Below are positions 10,919-22,871 of a stretch of 64,000 bases of DNA, piece after piece. The position numbers and the translations under genes were made by a program. The stretch is from Clusia tigrina. Its lineage: Eukaryota > Arthropoda > Insecta > Diptera > Clusiidae. Position 1 is the first letter of the stretch. Each line of letters begins with the position of its first letter. Location: positions 107,105,698-107,169,697 of the forward strand of contig OV050030.1 in assembly GCA_920105625.2 (NCBI GenBank), given 5' to 3'. A model generated the notes under the pieces. That model was not told where the DNA came from, did not search any database, and saw only the letters and a program-made list of their open reading frames with translations.

Positions 10919-11238
10919 TGTAAGAAACTTATTAGAAACATTATATAATAATTATATAAGAATTATATAAGAGAATTATTGTACATAATGTAAGAGAACT
11001 ATTGTAAACAAAATATCTGGGATTTGAGGGTATAAAAAGAGCTCTCAACCCAAGAATAAGCCAGAATTGAACTGAACTCAAACCCTTTTCATTCTCTCCT
11101 CGCGGAAATTGGTTCATGAACAAGACAAAGGTGCTTTGGACTAATCATCCAAGTTAGCATCTGCTCCGTGTGCAAGATATTGCCGTTGCCGCTATCCGCC
11201 TCTAGGCGTAATAAAATATCCACACCCAAAACATTACA
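10919..11238 (+). repeat. Likely 5' LTR of the decayed gypsy element
   Basis: A 320 bp stretch begins TGTAAGAAAC and ends ACATTACA, so its ends form a short inverted repeat (TGTAA/TTACA). It contains a TATA box (GGGTATAAAAAGAG at about 11028) and a probable start region. It is followed at once by TGGCGATCCTGCC, which is placed and shaped like a primer binding site. The matching 3' LTR is missing or reduced to a fragment near 16514. Confidence 0.65.
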
Positions 11239-11253
11239 TGGCGATCCTGCCAA
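11239..11253 (+). promoter_or_regulatory. Putative gypsy primer binding site
   Basis: TGGCGATCCTGCCA starts at the base after the presumed LTR end. TGGCGA is a common start for insect gypsy primer binding sites; I cannot name the tRNA. Confidence 0.5.
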
Positions 11254-11613
11254 CATACGTTCCTAATCTTGCCCCCGTTCCTGTGATCTTTTTAAAGCAG
11301 AGCATTTTATTTATATCCTGCAATCTGTGAAGCAGCCCAAATCTAACAAATTCCAACAAAGAAGACATCTAGTATGGAAGAATACGTGCCAGAAAGCCTG
11401 ACCAGAATACATATCAAAACCAACTTTGAAATACAACCAATAACTATCCTGGTGTACTAGAGAAGACAACATCCTGAATCTTCAACAGAACATCACAAAC
11501 AGAAACCACCGAAAATCACACAAAGAAACGCGGAGGAAAGCTAACAAACCAGTAGCACCTACTCGCTAATTTACTGCAGATAGTGCGAGACAAAGTGAAT
11601 CCTCCACCGTAGA

Positions 11614-11844
11614 ATGAGTCACAAGGTAATGCTTGATGATGAAGGACGTCGTTTTTGTTTCTTTGCTGTCGAAATCCCTAGTCAGCATTTGCTCCAGTCA
11701 TTGAACTTATTGGAAAGCAATAAATTCTTATACAGCCCCCGTGCTCTTAACAAGATCAAGCGCCAACAGGTTATAAATCACAAATTTGAAGAGCGTAATC
11801 GGCAGAAGCCAGGGCAAGTTTACAAACTGACATTACATGACTAA
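11614..11844 (+). CDS. Small leader ORF of unknown function in gypsy element
   Basis: A 76-codon open frame begins at ATG 11614 (MSHKVMLDDEGRRFCFFAVE) and ends in TLHD with a natural stop. It sits between the LTR and gag. It is intact and has a balanced amino acid composition with a basic middle (KIKRQQVINHKFEERNRQK). Some insect gypsy elements carry small ORFs before gag, but I do not recognise this one. The rest of 11254-12150 is AT-rich and shows nothing else. Confidence 0.35.
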   Translation: MSHKVMLDDEGRRFCFFAVEIPSQHLLQSLNLLESNKFLYSPRALNKIKRQQVINHKFEERNRQKPGQVYKLTLHD

Positions 11845-12159
11845 ATTTGCAATAGCTGAAGCGGTTTTTATGTCGGTTTTGTATTATTGGAAGCAAATAT
11901 TTAATATTATAAAAAAAACCCCTATATACCCAACACATAGAACCATAAAAAAATTAAATTTTACATGTTTTTCGACTTAGATGTTTGTTTAGAATAGTTT
12001 ATAATTAGTAAGAAACGTGTAATTAACGCGTGTAATTAACACGTTTGCTGGCTGTTTTCAAAACAGCAAACGCTGTAATAGAAATACATTGAATAAAGCT
12101 CTCAATGTAACCAATAATTCATATATGTAGTGAAATGAAAGAAATATTAAACAGAGAAC

Positions 12160-13045
12160 ATGTCAACATTTAGCATTGACACTGCCGCAAAGGCAATACC
12201 AACTTTTAGTGGGATTTTAAAGATTTTACAACTCCTATCTAGATAAATTTCACCTACGGGACAGAAAGACCTTATTGAATATATATTTCATGTAAAATTA
12301 TCTAATAATGTTAGAACGGCAATACTTGAGGAGCCAGAAACTCTCGATGCGCTCGTTACTAGCCTTAGGTCTAGATATAATGACACACAAACAGTGTCAC
12401 AATTTCAAGCAACACTTGCATCAATAACTCAATGACAGTTACCTACGTCAAATTACAGAGCCAAAAGACTTAAATAGATTGCAGATTAATGGACTTTGTA
12501 TTTCAATAACTTCAGCTGAGAAAAATCTGTTAAACAAAATTAAATGATGCTACAGCATGAAACGTATTTAAAGAGGTCTACGTTAGGATATAAACCCTAC
12601 AGTTTTCGCGGCCCAACCAGATACGTTTGCTAAAGCAGCTGAAATAGCTGAAGACTTTGAAAAATCACAAGACTCCTAAAATATATTTCAATACAGACGG
12701 ACAGAAATGCAGCGTTCAAACCAAATACGTAGAGACCAACGTAATTTTACAAGTGGTGCGCAGTTCTTTTCGAACCAAAATTTTAATGTTGGGCGTCACA
12801 ATAACACATACAACAATACCACAATTTCAAACAAACAGACGATAAAACTCAAATTACAATAACACACAAAATCAGAACACGCAGAGGCAAAAAACATACA
12901 GACCTACTCCAAATATAAATATTGGACAAAGAAACACCGGAAACAGAGTACGAATGTATGATTCATCAAATAATGAATTGGGAAACGTGCAAGGTGAGGG
13001 GTGCGATAACCACACTCCGGAGCGCCGAAACTGAATGCATATGGA
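12160..13045 (+). pseudogene. Gypsy gag relic
   Basis: The reading begins MSTFSIDTAAKAIPTFSG at 12161, a typical gypsy gag start, followed by KDLIEYIFHVKLSNNVRTAI and LDALVTSLRSRYND, the helical capsid pattern. Frames change several times after 12430. The C-terminal part is asparagine- and glutamine-rich. No complete zinc knuckle is visible. Confidence 0.7.
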
Positions 13046-13049
13046 ATTT

Positions 13050-15140
13050 CAGACAGTAACATAAATTATGTTACTCTAAAACAGAAATTAATGGCAATGA
13101 CTTTCTTAATCGACTCAGGTGCGGAATTTTCACTGGGTAAAATCACAAAAAAATTAGAAGACGAGATAAAAGAATACAATTTTCGGACATAACTCAAGGA
13201 GGTGAACTCAATTTGGAGTTAGAATTGAACGAAACTAAAATTATACATCCATTTCAGTTGGTAGAAAATAATTTCCCAATTGAAACTGATGGAATAATAG
13301 GAAGAGATTTCTTACTTCGATTTATGTTGAAAATAGATTATAAGTTCTTTACATTAACATGTTACGTTAATTATGTTAAAATAATAATACCAATGTCATC
13401 AGAACTGCTAAAAATTCATCTACCACCTCGGATGGAAGTTATAAGACCAGTGAAACGAAATTTGACAGAGGACCATGTGATTTTGAATGACGAAATTGAA
13501 GGGATATATACATATAAGTAACTCAATTGTACCAAAATCAGGTATTTCGCATTTGCGTATAATGAATACTAATGACAAATGCGTAATATTAAGCAATATA
13601 AAATTGAAAACAGAACCTTTGAACAAGTATAGATTTTTAATAATAAACAGACTGATACAGACAGAGCAAATAGGATACTTGACAAATTACAAATTAACGC
13701 AGACGACCCGACAGCAGCTAAGTCGATTTCCGACATATTTCGTGAGTTTCATGAAGTATTTCATATTGGCGATGAACCACTCACAACAAATAATTTCTAT
13801 AAACAGAGGATAGAATTAGCAGACAAGACACCAGTCTAAATAAAAATCTATAGAATTGCAGAATCTCACCCTGACTCTATTAAGCAGCAAGTGAACAAAA
13901 TGCTTGCTGATAACATAATTGAACCTTCAGTCAGTCCGTATAATGCACCGTTGCTGCTAGTACCAAAGAAGGGTACAGAAGACAAAAATAAATGGAGAGT
14001 AGTTGTGGAATCTAGACGACTTAACAATAGAATAGTGAATGATAAATTTCCTCTCACTCGAGTAGAAGATGTTCTAGACAAGTTAGGTAGAGCGAAATGG
14101 TTTTCCACACTAGATATGACGTGTTCTTTTCATCAGATTGAATTGAACGAAAATTCACGCCCACTGACAGCTTTTTCGACTAGTAATCGTCATTACCAGT
14201 TTAAACGGTTACCATTTGGTTTAAAAATATCGGCCAATAGTTTCCAAAGAATGTTAACAATAGCATTAACAGGTTTGGAATCTGAAGCATTTTTGTACGT
14301 TGACGACATAATTGTGTATGGATGTAGCTTACAGCACCACAATGACAAATTGATAAAAGTACTTAGTAGATTAAGGAAATACAATTTGAAGCTTAATGCC
14401 CAAAAATGTAATTTCTTAAGACCAGAAATAATTTTTCTAGGTCATTTAATTACAAGAGATGGTGTCACAACAGATCCAGCTAAGCACAAAGTGTTGAGAG
14501 ACTATCCAGTCCCCACAAATGTCGATGAAGTACGCAAATTTTGTTGGCATTTTACAATTATTATCGACATTTTATTCCAGATTTTGCAGATATGCACGAT
14601 GTTTCAGCTTATTACTTAAAAAGTATACGAAGTTTAATTGGACAGAAGACTGTCAGACAGCATTTCACACTTTTTAAGACAAATTAATTAATCCACCTGT
14701 TTTGCAATATCCAGATTTGAATAGACCTTTTATTTTAACAACATATGCATCAAATTATGGCTTAGGAGCGGTATTGTCACAAGGCGATATTGGGGATGAT
14801 TTGCCACTACCGTACTGCAGCATGGCACTCCAGAAGCAGGATATGAATAAATCTGTTATTGAAAAGGAGCTGTTAATAATACATTGGGGTATACATTTTT
14901 TTAGACCCTATTTATACGCACGTAAATTTACAGTGGTGACAGATCATAGACCGTTAATTTCATTGTTTTCACACAAAAATCCATCTTCTAAGATGACGCG
15001 TATTCGCTTAGATTTATGTGATTATGATTTTGAGAGTATATACAAGAAATGAAAAATGAATACTAATGCAGATGCACTTTCACGCATCAATTTGAACTCA
15101 GAAATACTGAAAGAGATGATACATAAAGAAGATTAATAAT
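13050..15140 (+). pseudogene. Gypsy protease, reverse transcriptase and RNase H relic
   Basis: A protease trace lies near 13100 (FLIDSGAEFSLG in one frame) and continues with TDGIIGRDFL in the open stretch 13213-13521. Reverse transcriptase is open from 13891 to 14619 and shows VPKKGTEDKNKWRVVV, FSTLDMTCSFHQIEL and the catalytic FLYVDDIIVYG (about 14287-14319), then FLGHLITRDGV. A frameshift follows at about 14540. RNase H continues at 14702-15052 with TTYASNYGLGAVLSQ (the usual TDAS is TYAS here) and VVTDHRPLISLFSHK. The end is NADALSRIN. Confidence 0.85.
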
Positions 15141-15354
15141 AACAAGGGGCATGGCACAGAATGTTGCCAAAGATAATGAGTAATACATTGAGTAATACTA
15201 CATGAGTAATACATACGAACGCACGGAGTCTGATCAACTTCATATTTGGGAATGTAACTCAATAAATTGCGTCAAGAAAATGGGAAATTGAAGGTTTTAT
15301 GTCGACAAAAGTGCAAGGATTAATAAGATAAATATTGATGAATATAGTGTACAC

Positions 15355-16075
15355 ATGACTATTAATGTTGACTTCCAGAATCTAAGTTCGGATAAGAGCA
15401 CATTAAGGCATGGAATTAAGCGTGCGGGATACAACGATAAATTAGCAAATCTCGATTTGATACTAAGGAAGTTGTCATCCAAAATGAATAAAATGAATTT
15501 AAAAGAGCTAGCCATTACAAATAATAATATAATTTTCACTTTGTACACGGTGGATGAATTTAAGAAAAGTTATGAACAGATAAAAACTCCAAAATGAATA
15601 CTTTAATTTATAAAAGCCCAGAACAAATAGACAATACTTATATAGAAAAGTATAAAATAATTGATAGTTATCACAACTCTACGCAAGGAGGTCATGCAGT
15701 CATAAGAAAAATGCTAATAAAAATGAAGCAAAGATATATTTGGAAGAATATGAGTCGTATGGTTAAAAATTTTGTATCCAGATGTTAAATATGTAAAATG
15801 AGTAGTACAGTCATTTTAAAATTCTAAAATCAGATTGTGGCAGAGATTTCAAAAATGAGCTGTTAAGCAACATCTGTTCTCTATTAAAAATGAAACAAAC
15901 TTTTTCAACTCCTTACCGCCATCACACCATAGGCGCGTTAGAACGAAATCACAGAGTATTAAATGTGTTTCTGCTTACAAATAATGCAATGGGACTCACA
16001 AATACAATACTTTTCGTTTGTGTATATCACGAAACCGCACATTGGCACTGGTTATTCCCCATATGAACTTTACAA
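15355..16075 (+). pseudogene. Gypsy integrase relic
   Basis: The zinc-binding HHCC domain is seen as YHNSTQGGHAVIRKML (about 15669-15716) and FVSRCxICK (about 15771-15797), with a stop in place of one residue. The first core aspartate region is missing. The second aspartate is in KSDCGRDFKNELL (about 15826-15864) and the glutamate in GALERNHRVLNV (about 15933-15967). The loss between them and after them makes this integrase non-functional. The stretch 15355-15597 is open but not recognised. Confidence 0.75.
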
Positions 16076-16547
16076 TATTGCAACGGCAATGAAAAATAAA
16101 TGTGCACATGCTAATAGTATAATAGGTGCATTAATACTATAATAGATGTAAATGGGATCTATAAAGAATTCCATAATAATCAATTAAAGAAATATAATAA
16201 CTAGATGTACAATATACAAACTAATTATATTATTACAGGCTAAATACACTTAATAATTAGTATAACGCGCATATACATAAGAATTATATATAAGAATCAT
16301 AAGAATATAAGAATATATATAAATTTTTATTTTTATACTTTATAACAAATTTAAATATTTTGACTTGGCACAACAGACAGGAAAAGTTGAGCGATCCTTC
16401 TGATACCCCAACTTTTCAACTCAAGTCGACCAATGCCACAATATTTGGTAGCGTACAGTTACATACTTGTACAGTGCGTCGGTCAGAAATGCTTGCAGTG
16501 AACTGTAATGAGATGTATTGACACACATAGAAACATTATATAAGAAC
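16076..16547. other. AT-rich 3' remnant with possible LTR fragment
   Basis: No gene. At 16514-16547, TGTATTGACACACA followed by TAGAAACATTATATAA resembles the first bases of the LTR at 10919 (TGTA, then TAGAAACATTATATAA). It may be the start of the 3' LTR cut off by the insertion of Jockey-B1. Confidence 0.35.
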
Positions 16548-16890
16548 GCAGCTGAAATTAAATGTGCCCTATGTGGCGGAAATCATACTGCAAACTACAA
16601 AGGCTGTGAAATATACAAAGCCATAAAAATTCAAAGGTTTCCATCTTAACGCAGAAAGGATCCATTATTACTACAGACCAGAAATATGCAGAATCAGTAG
16701 TTAAACCAGGCGTAAGCTATGCCGAAATTGCAGGGTCGTCAAATCCAAATAAAACTGAAGAAACTACAAAAAATTCAAACGATAGTGATATTAATGAACT
16801 TAAAGACATGGTGAAATCCCTAATCACTCAAATGACTAATATGATGAATATCATTACAATGTTTCTAACAAGCTTAAATGCACGAAAGTA
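16548..16890 (+). pseudogene. Jockey-B1 ORF1 C-terminal remnant
   Basis: Opens with IKCALCGGNHTANYKGCEIY, the final CCHC knuckle of Jockey ORF1. After a frame break it gives the C-terminal acidic and methionine-rich helix region. It ends near 16890, with the ORF2 start (ATG about 16876) overlapping. The upstream part of ORF1 is absent. Confidence 0.75.
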
Positions 16891-18063
16891 ATAGTTTAAT
16901 AATTGTAGCCTGGAATGCAAATGGCCTAACAAAACATTATCTTGAGTTGAAGCAATTTTTATTAGTCTGACAAGAAAATTGATATAGCACTAGTTTCAGA
17001 ACCACATTTTACGAACAAAAGCTATTTAGTATTTCCTGGATAAAAAATTTATGTGACAGATCATCCTGATGGTAAAGCTCGTGGTGGGACAGCTAACATA
17101 ATAAATTCACTATTAAAATATAATGAACGGCAACCATATGCAACACCTCATATTCAATCCACTACTGTGCAAATTGAGGATACAAATGGGACAATACTCA
17201 TCTCCTCAGTTTACTGTCCCCCCAGACATCTAATAACGACGGATCAATATGATGACTACATAGAGACGCTTGGCGTAAGATTCATTGCAGCTGGAGATCT
17301 GAATGCAAAATACACTGACTGGGGATCTAGTCTAACCAATAAAAAAGGACGAAATCTGATTAATGCTATAAACAAAAATAACTGCAAATTCTTAAGCTCA
17401 GATGAACCCACATTCTGGCCAACAGATAGGAAAAAGATACCAGATCTAATCGACTTTAGCATAACAGAAAACATAAAGTGTAACCAATTAAAAATTAAAG
17501 CTTGTTTTGAACTTTCTTCAGACGACTCTCCGATAATACTTGATTACACAACTGACATCAAACCTATAGAACCAATAACTAAGATTTTTAACCACAAAAG
17601 AAACTGGAATGAGTATAGGCAGCATATTGAAAATCAACTGAATATGTCTATCACACTGAAAACACAATTAGACATTGAACGTGACATTACTCACTTCAAA
17701 GATGTGGGTAGACGCAGGAATCAAATCAAGCCAAGAGCATAAATTTAGAAGAAATAAACCTACAACGGATATTTTCATAAGAAAGCAAATTATTGAGAAG
17801 AGAAAGCTGAGATAGAGGTGGCAGCTACCTAGATCGCCTGAGGATAAACACAATTTAAATATAGCCTGCAAAAAACTCAGAAAATATTAACGAAAAGACA
17901 AAATATAGAAGTTGAAAATTACCTAAAAAACTTGACGCCTACCCAGGATACTAACTACTCATTATGGAAATGCACAAAGAAATTAAAAACTCAGATAAGG
18001 TATCAGCCACCACTACGGAAAGATAGATGGGCTACTACCAATGAAGAAAAACCAACCACATTG
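16876..18063 (+). pseudogene. Jockey-B1 ORF2 endonuclease part
   Basis: The APE-type endonuclease that nicks the target. The start reads IVAWNANGL (about 16901). After a frame break the longest open piece is 17053-17742. Visible motifs are SVYCPPRH, AAGDLNAKYTDWGSSL (about 17288-17335), WPTDRKKIPDLIDFSI and a C-terminal SSDDSP, where most family members have S-D-H-x-P, so the catalytic histidine appears changed to aspartate. Stops follow from 17740. The reading is cut by Transib at 18063. Confidence 0.85.
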
Positions 18064-18092
18064 CACGGTGGGTAAAACGTGGCTATTTTTGG
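18064..18092 (+). repeat. Transib left terminal inverted repeat
   Basis: Begins CACGGTGGGTAAAACGTGG and pairs with the right end at 20843-20871 with about 6 mismatches in 29 bases. It is the transposase cleavage site; cutting would occur just outside the CAC. Confidence 0.9.
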
Positions 18093-18333
18093 CATAAATT
18101 CAATTTTTTTTTGTTTAAAATTTAAAATCTGCTTTCGTTTTTTTGAATTCGTATACTCTAACGGTTATATTAACGTTTTTTTTTTATAATTTTTATGTTG
18201 CACCCTGTTATTTTATGAAAGGAAAAAGTCAGCTGTTTCAAGGTTGCATTATGAACAGAAAATGCGCGCGAAATTTTTACTAACTTTGATCGTGAGTAAA
18301 ACATTAATTGTAAACATTGTGAAAAAGTTTAAA

Positions 18334-20255
18334 TATGGAAGAAGTTAGACAAGGTATGTAAAACAATTTGTGATATAGTTTAAAAAATAGTTGTGTGTTA
18401 TTGTCTAGTAATTCAATGTTTTGTTGGTGTGTTATTATAGGTCGAAACTAACAAACATACGTGTGTTGTGTGGAATATAACTTCTGTGTATAGAAAGGTA
18501 TTTGCAATATTTCTTTTAAAAGTTATTAATAAAACTGTATATAATCAAACATCATTAACACTTTTTGCTCCTTTTTGTTGAAAAACAAACTGCATTTGTG
18601 TTGAAAAAAGCTGTTAGCAACGAGAACATAACAGGAATTATAAGGAAACTGGAAAGGAGTGATCCGTTGCCAATAAGTGCTGATGAAGCATTCGCTTTTT
18701 TAATTGAAAATGGCTTTACAAAGCAGCAATACATTAACATGAAAGCATTAAATAAGCAGCACGGATGTGACATTTATCCCCCTTACTCCGAGATTGTAAA
18801 ATCAAAATTGAAATGCAGACCTAAGGAAATCAGCTATTGTGATACTAAAACAGAAGTAACAATGCAAAATTTACTGGACCATACAGCTGATCGCATACTT
18901 GAAATGCAGAAGGACGTCCTTGATGTTGCTGCACCAACACATTGCAAATTAATTGTAAGTTATGGGTTCGATGGTTCGACAGGACAGAGTTCATATAAAC
19001 AACGTTTTGAATTGGATGAACATATTGGACTAGACCATTCACTCTTTGTGACAACCATAGTTCCATTGAATAGATGAGCTAAATAGAGTTATTTGGCTAA
19101 ATAACTCTCCACAGTCTGTAAGATTCTGTCGGCCTCTAAAAATGGAATTTATAAAAGAAACTACTGAACTTATTTTAAGTGAAAATAGTAAGTTAGATAT
19201 TCAAATTAAAAACATCCAAGAACACATCTATGTACACAAGGGCAAAAAGATTCTTGTTAAATATGAAGCACATATGACTCTTATTGATGGTAAAGTTCTG
19301 AATATTTTAACTGGTACCAACTCATGTCAATCCTGCCCACTATGTGGTGCTAAGCCAAATCAACTGTTAAAAACCCATGACTTTAACTCGAAAATCTTTG
19401 GCGTTAAACCAAATAATCTTAAATATGGCGTAAGCCCTTTACATGCATGGATAAGATTTTTTGAATTTGTATTAAAAATCTCGTATAGAATGGAATTAAA
19501 GATATGGCGTGTTAAAAATGATGACAAAGTCAAAGTCTCTTTGCGAAAACAGTACCTTCAAGAAAGGTTGTGGACGGAAATGGGTATCAATGTAGACAAA
19601 CCCAAACAAAATGGCAGTGGAAATCGCAACGATGGAAATACTGCAAGAAGAGCATTTAGAAATGTTGAGCTTTTATCTTCCATTTGAAATTTCGATTTAA
19701 ATATTCTCAAACACTTTTACATTATATTGATTGCCATCTCTTGTGAATATAAGATTGATACAGAAAAATTCAAAAACTTTTGTGGCCAAACATTCAATAT
19801 TTATTTTGAAAAGTATTCTTGGTATCCAATGTCTCCAACTGTGCACAAAATGTTGGTACATGGGCACCAAATAATGGATACTTGCATACTTCCTGTTTGA
19901 GTTCTAGGAGAAAATGCCTCAGAAGCGAGAAACAAGCTGTATAAAAGCGACAGGAGATCGCATGCAAGGAAATGTAGCCGATTGGATAACATGACAGACG
20001 TTTTTAATAGAGCATTGGATTCTTCACACCCATTAATGTCCATCCTAAGTTTAACAAAACGAAAAAAATACCAACAAAAAGAAGAGCCTGCCCAGAGAAG
20101 TCATTGCCCTTTTCGAAACACCTGGTATTGACTTTTCAGACACATTAGAAGGTGATGAAAATGAAAATGAAGCAGAAAACGATGAGGCCGACGAAATTGA
20201 CAGTTTTGGACTGGAGAATATTAAGTTGGAAGAAGAAAATGAAGACGATTAAGTT
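18334..20255 (+). pseudogene. Transib transposase, broken
   Basis: A DDE transposase of the RAG1-like fold that cuts by hairpin formation. A short first exon may start at ATG 18334 with donor GTATGT at 18354. The main reading 18565-19077 carries YGFDGSTGQSSYKQRF, whose aspartate matches the first catalytic residue. After a TGA and frame change, 19142-19687 has the zinc-like CQSCPLCG and the family motif GSGNRNDGNTARRAF. The last part follows from 19688, with an in-frame TGA near 19899, then GENASEARNKLYKSDR (about 19909), which should hold the catalytic glutamate. It ends acidic at about 20252. At least two frame or stop lesions make it inactive. Confidence 0.9.
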
Positions 20256-20842
20256 AGAAAATCTATATTCATATAAGGTTTGTAAAATGACAAAGGCATA
20301 TTAGAATTTGTCTCATATGATATTTTTTTTCAGGGATCCGGTTGAGCCAACCTTACTTTAATTCAACTTACCTTTATTCAACTATCTTATTCAATAATTT
20401 AAGCTTAAACAAAGTTTCTGGAAAATAAAATGTAAGCCTAATTTAAATATCTCCGGTCTTTGAAGGGTTAATGAGCAGTTTTATACCTTAACAAAAAGGC
20501 TGAAGCCTTGTCTATCATCTGAGTCTACCAAAAAAATAAACACATTAAACTTAAGTGGTTTTTCCAAAATGTGAGGTTAAGAAATTGTTTTTTTAGTACT
20601 GGCCCCTAATGCAAACTTACAGATTCTTGAAACAGCTTTCTAGTGATATATATTTCAAATAACGAAAATAAAAAAAGCTGAGGTGCACCCATGCCGAATT
20701 TATGCCAAAACCTGACCTAATGTTTTAATGGGTAGGCGGAAGAAGGCGTGGTCCCAATAAAAAAAAAAACCAAAATTCCATTTTGGTGCTAGTTAAATTC
20801 GCGCAAAATTTTAAAGGTCTAGCTTTAAAACTACAATTAATT
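20256..20842. other. Transib 3' untranslated region
   Basis: AT-rich sequence between the transposase end and the right terminal repeat. No further gene was seen. Confidence 0.6.
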
Positions 20843-20871
20843 CCAAAAATATCGCTATTTTGCCCATTGTG
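20843..20871 (-). repeat. Transib right terminal inverted repeat
   Basis: Read from the outside it begins CACAATGGGCAAAATAGCG. It mirrors the left end and abuts the second CATTG target copy. Confidence 0.9.
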
Positions 20872-22262
20872 CATTGGCTAAATACTTTGAAAAAGTCCTA
20901 TCAAATGACGAAGATAAATATATTGAAACATGCAATGACTTAAATATAGACATTACAACCAAAATAAAGAAAACAAACACAACAGAAATAATTAATTGCA
21001 TTAAAAAACGAATAAACCACAAAAAAGCACCAGGATACGATATGTTGACAGGAAAAGCTCTCGCTCAGCTACCAACTATAGGTTATAACTACTTAAGGAA
21101 TGTTCCGACTACAATTTTTTCCCAAAGTATGGAAAGTTGCTGAAATCATTGCACTACCGAAGCAGGGAAAAGATGCTACAACTGCTTCGTTATTATTATA
21201 CCAAATCATCAATTCGGCTTCAGAAAACGACATTCAACAATTCAACAGATACACCATATAACAAACAAAATTGAAACGGACATAGAATATAAGCGGTACT
21301 GCGTTGCTGTATTCTTGGACGTTGCAAAAGCATTTGACAAAGTATGGTATAAAGGACTGCTGCTTAAACTGAAGACGATGCTGCCACTTGACTACTATTT
21401 GATTGTTGGAAGTTATCTTAGCGATCGTTTCTTTTACGTCAAATATAATGAAGAGTGTTCGTCTATTCATCTCACAACAGCTGGAGTCCCTCAAGGGAGT
21501 GTTTTAGGACCACTGCTATATGTCATATTTACCTCAGATATACCACTTCCAAAAGATCTGAATACCACAATTGCTACCCTTGCTGACGACAAAATCCTTT
21601 TAGCATTTGACAAAAGTCTAAATACTGCGACTGCAAATCTGCAGATATACACAGAGAATGTTAAGATAAATGGTGCTTGAAAATTAATGAAGATAAGACT
21701 GTACAAATAATGTTTACAACTAAAACAAAATTTAACCCAATACCTATTAAAATAAACAATAAAGATACCCTGTTTTTGGTCTACTACTAAAGACCTTGGT
21801 ATAACACATGGGGTATACACATGGACTCAAACTGAAATTGGCACTACCACATCAAACAAAAAACGAAACAAATAAAAGAAAAATTTAGGCAACTATATTG
21901 GTTAATGGGTAAGCAATCTAAACTCACAATTAACTACAAGTTACTGTTATACAAGTGTGTAATAAAGCCAATTTGGACGTACGGAACCCAGTATGGGAAA
22001 CGGCAAAGCGGTCACACATAGAAAAAAGTCAAAGACAGCAGTATTAAGAGTTATCATAAAGTCTGGTTGGTACTCAACAAATGAAGACATACACCGCAAA
22101 CTAAATATGACAAGAATTGACGAAGAGATAGAAAAGATATCCATAAAATACTACGATACACTGCATGGGCATAATAACGAAGAAATAAACGAGTTGCTAC
22201 ATCTAGAAGAAACCACCATGCGCCGTTTAAAGAGAACTCGACCAAACGACCTAATAAAATAG
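20872..22262 (+). pseudogene. Jockey-B1 ORF2 reverse transcriptase part
   Basis: Resumes after Transib with AKYFEKVLSNDEDKY. Motifs include NHKKAPGYDML (about 21014), HQFGFRKRHSTIQQI in part, VAVFLDVAKAFDKVW (about 21305-21349), AGVPQGSVLGPLLYV (21482-21526) and the catalytic box ATLADDKILL (about 21574-21603). The box is L-A-D-D rather than the usual F/Y-A-D-D. The reading breaks at 21126, at the 90 bp loss near 21190, and after 21664. The last open part (21993-22262) is the C-terminal region with HRKLNMTRIDEE. Confidence 0.9.
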
Positions 22263-22535
22263 GAAATCCAGCCTACACATATTAGTAGTAGTATTATAAA
22301 TGTAAATGTAAATAATTATTATTAACATAAATTTTATTATAATTGATCATAAATTGTTATAATATAATTATAGTGAACTATTATAATTAATGTAAATAAT
22401 TTTTGTTATATCACTTCTTGGCTCTGGCCAAAATGTGTTTTTAATATTAATTTGCAAACAAATTGGCAAATCATGTACTAGGTGTCAATATAATGGTGAT
22501 AGATGTATGAAATAAAGGGAAATAAAAAAAAAGAA

Positions 22536-22851
22536 AAGATAAAGTCTCGCAACATTTTGACTTTAGATCGTTCCACTTTCCTCCACTTAGCTTGAAGATT
22601 GGTTAAAAAATTGATATCTGCTTCTTACAGTTTCGATAAAAGTCACTATTCACTCTGTGAATAGTGGCCTCCTTTGATGGTAGTATCATATTTAGTGCTA
22701 TGTCGGAGACTACGATTGCCTCTTGGAATTCCAACACTAACAAGCAATCTGTGCTTTCTATGTTCGTGACCCACTACAATTTGTGGCGGATATAATACAC
22801 TGCGCTCGGAACAAGGACTCATTTATGCTATATCTTCTAAGTTCCAGTGAT
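22536..22851 (+). pseudogene. Upstream remnant of the host-like gene fragment
   Basis: Non-TE sequence present once, directly before the first array copy. From about 22743 one frame reads AICAFYVRDPLQFVADI and continues to about 22850 (ARNKDSFMLYLLSSSDI). With a single frame change in the T-run at about 22853 it joins the array ORF. This suggests a longer former coding sequence without an intron here. A stop occurs upstream (about 22737). The protein family is not recognised. Confidence 0.5.
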
Positions 22852-22871
22852 ATTTCCTAAATAATCTAGAT

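Larger units (their letters stand above)
10919..16547 (+). mobile_element. Decayed Ty3/gypsy LTR retrotransposon
   Basis: The order is LTR, leader, gag, protease, reverse transcriptase, RNase H, integrase, all on the plus strand. Stops and frameshifts occur throughout, and part of the integrase is missing. The right edge is uncertain: the next LINE (Jockey-B1) begins at about 16548, and only a weak LTR-like fragment (16514-16547) is visible before it. The reverse transcriptase (YVDD box) is closest in feel to insect 412/mdg1-type gypsy elements; that assignment is tentative. Confidence 0.8.
18064..20871 (+). mobile_element. Transib DNA transposon (RAG1-related superfamily)
   Basis: A 2808 bp insert lies in Jockey-B1 with terminal inverted repeats CACGGTGGGTAAAA at the left and, read inward, CACAATGGGCAAAA at the right. 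Each is about 29 bp and ends in a shared CTATTTTTGG-like stretch. The 5 bp target CATTG is duplicated at 18059-18063 and 20872-20876. The ends begin like the heptamer of V(D)J signal sequences (CACAGTG), as is known for Transib, and 5 bp duplications are typical. Removing the insert restores the LINE reading seen at 61.36 kb. Confidence 0.93.
16548..22535 (+). mobile_element. Jockey-clade LINE 'Jockey-B1', split by Transib
   Basis: Begins inside ORF1 at the last zinc knuckle (5' truncated), followed by ORF2 endonuclease and reverse transcriptase, and an A-rich end at about 22527-22540. Transib lies at 18064-20871. Related copies in this window are at 38597-39726 (minus) and 61131-64000 (plus). 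Compared with the copy at 61.1 kb, B1 has lost about 90 bp near 21190 and 11 bp near 21664. It is therefore dead. Confidence 0.9.
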
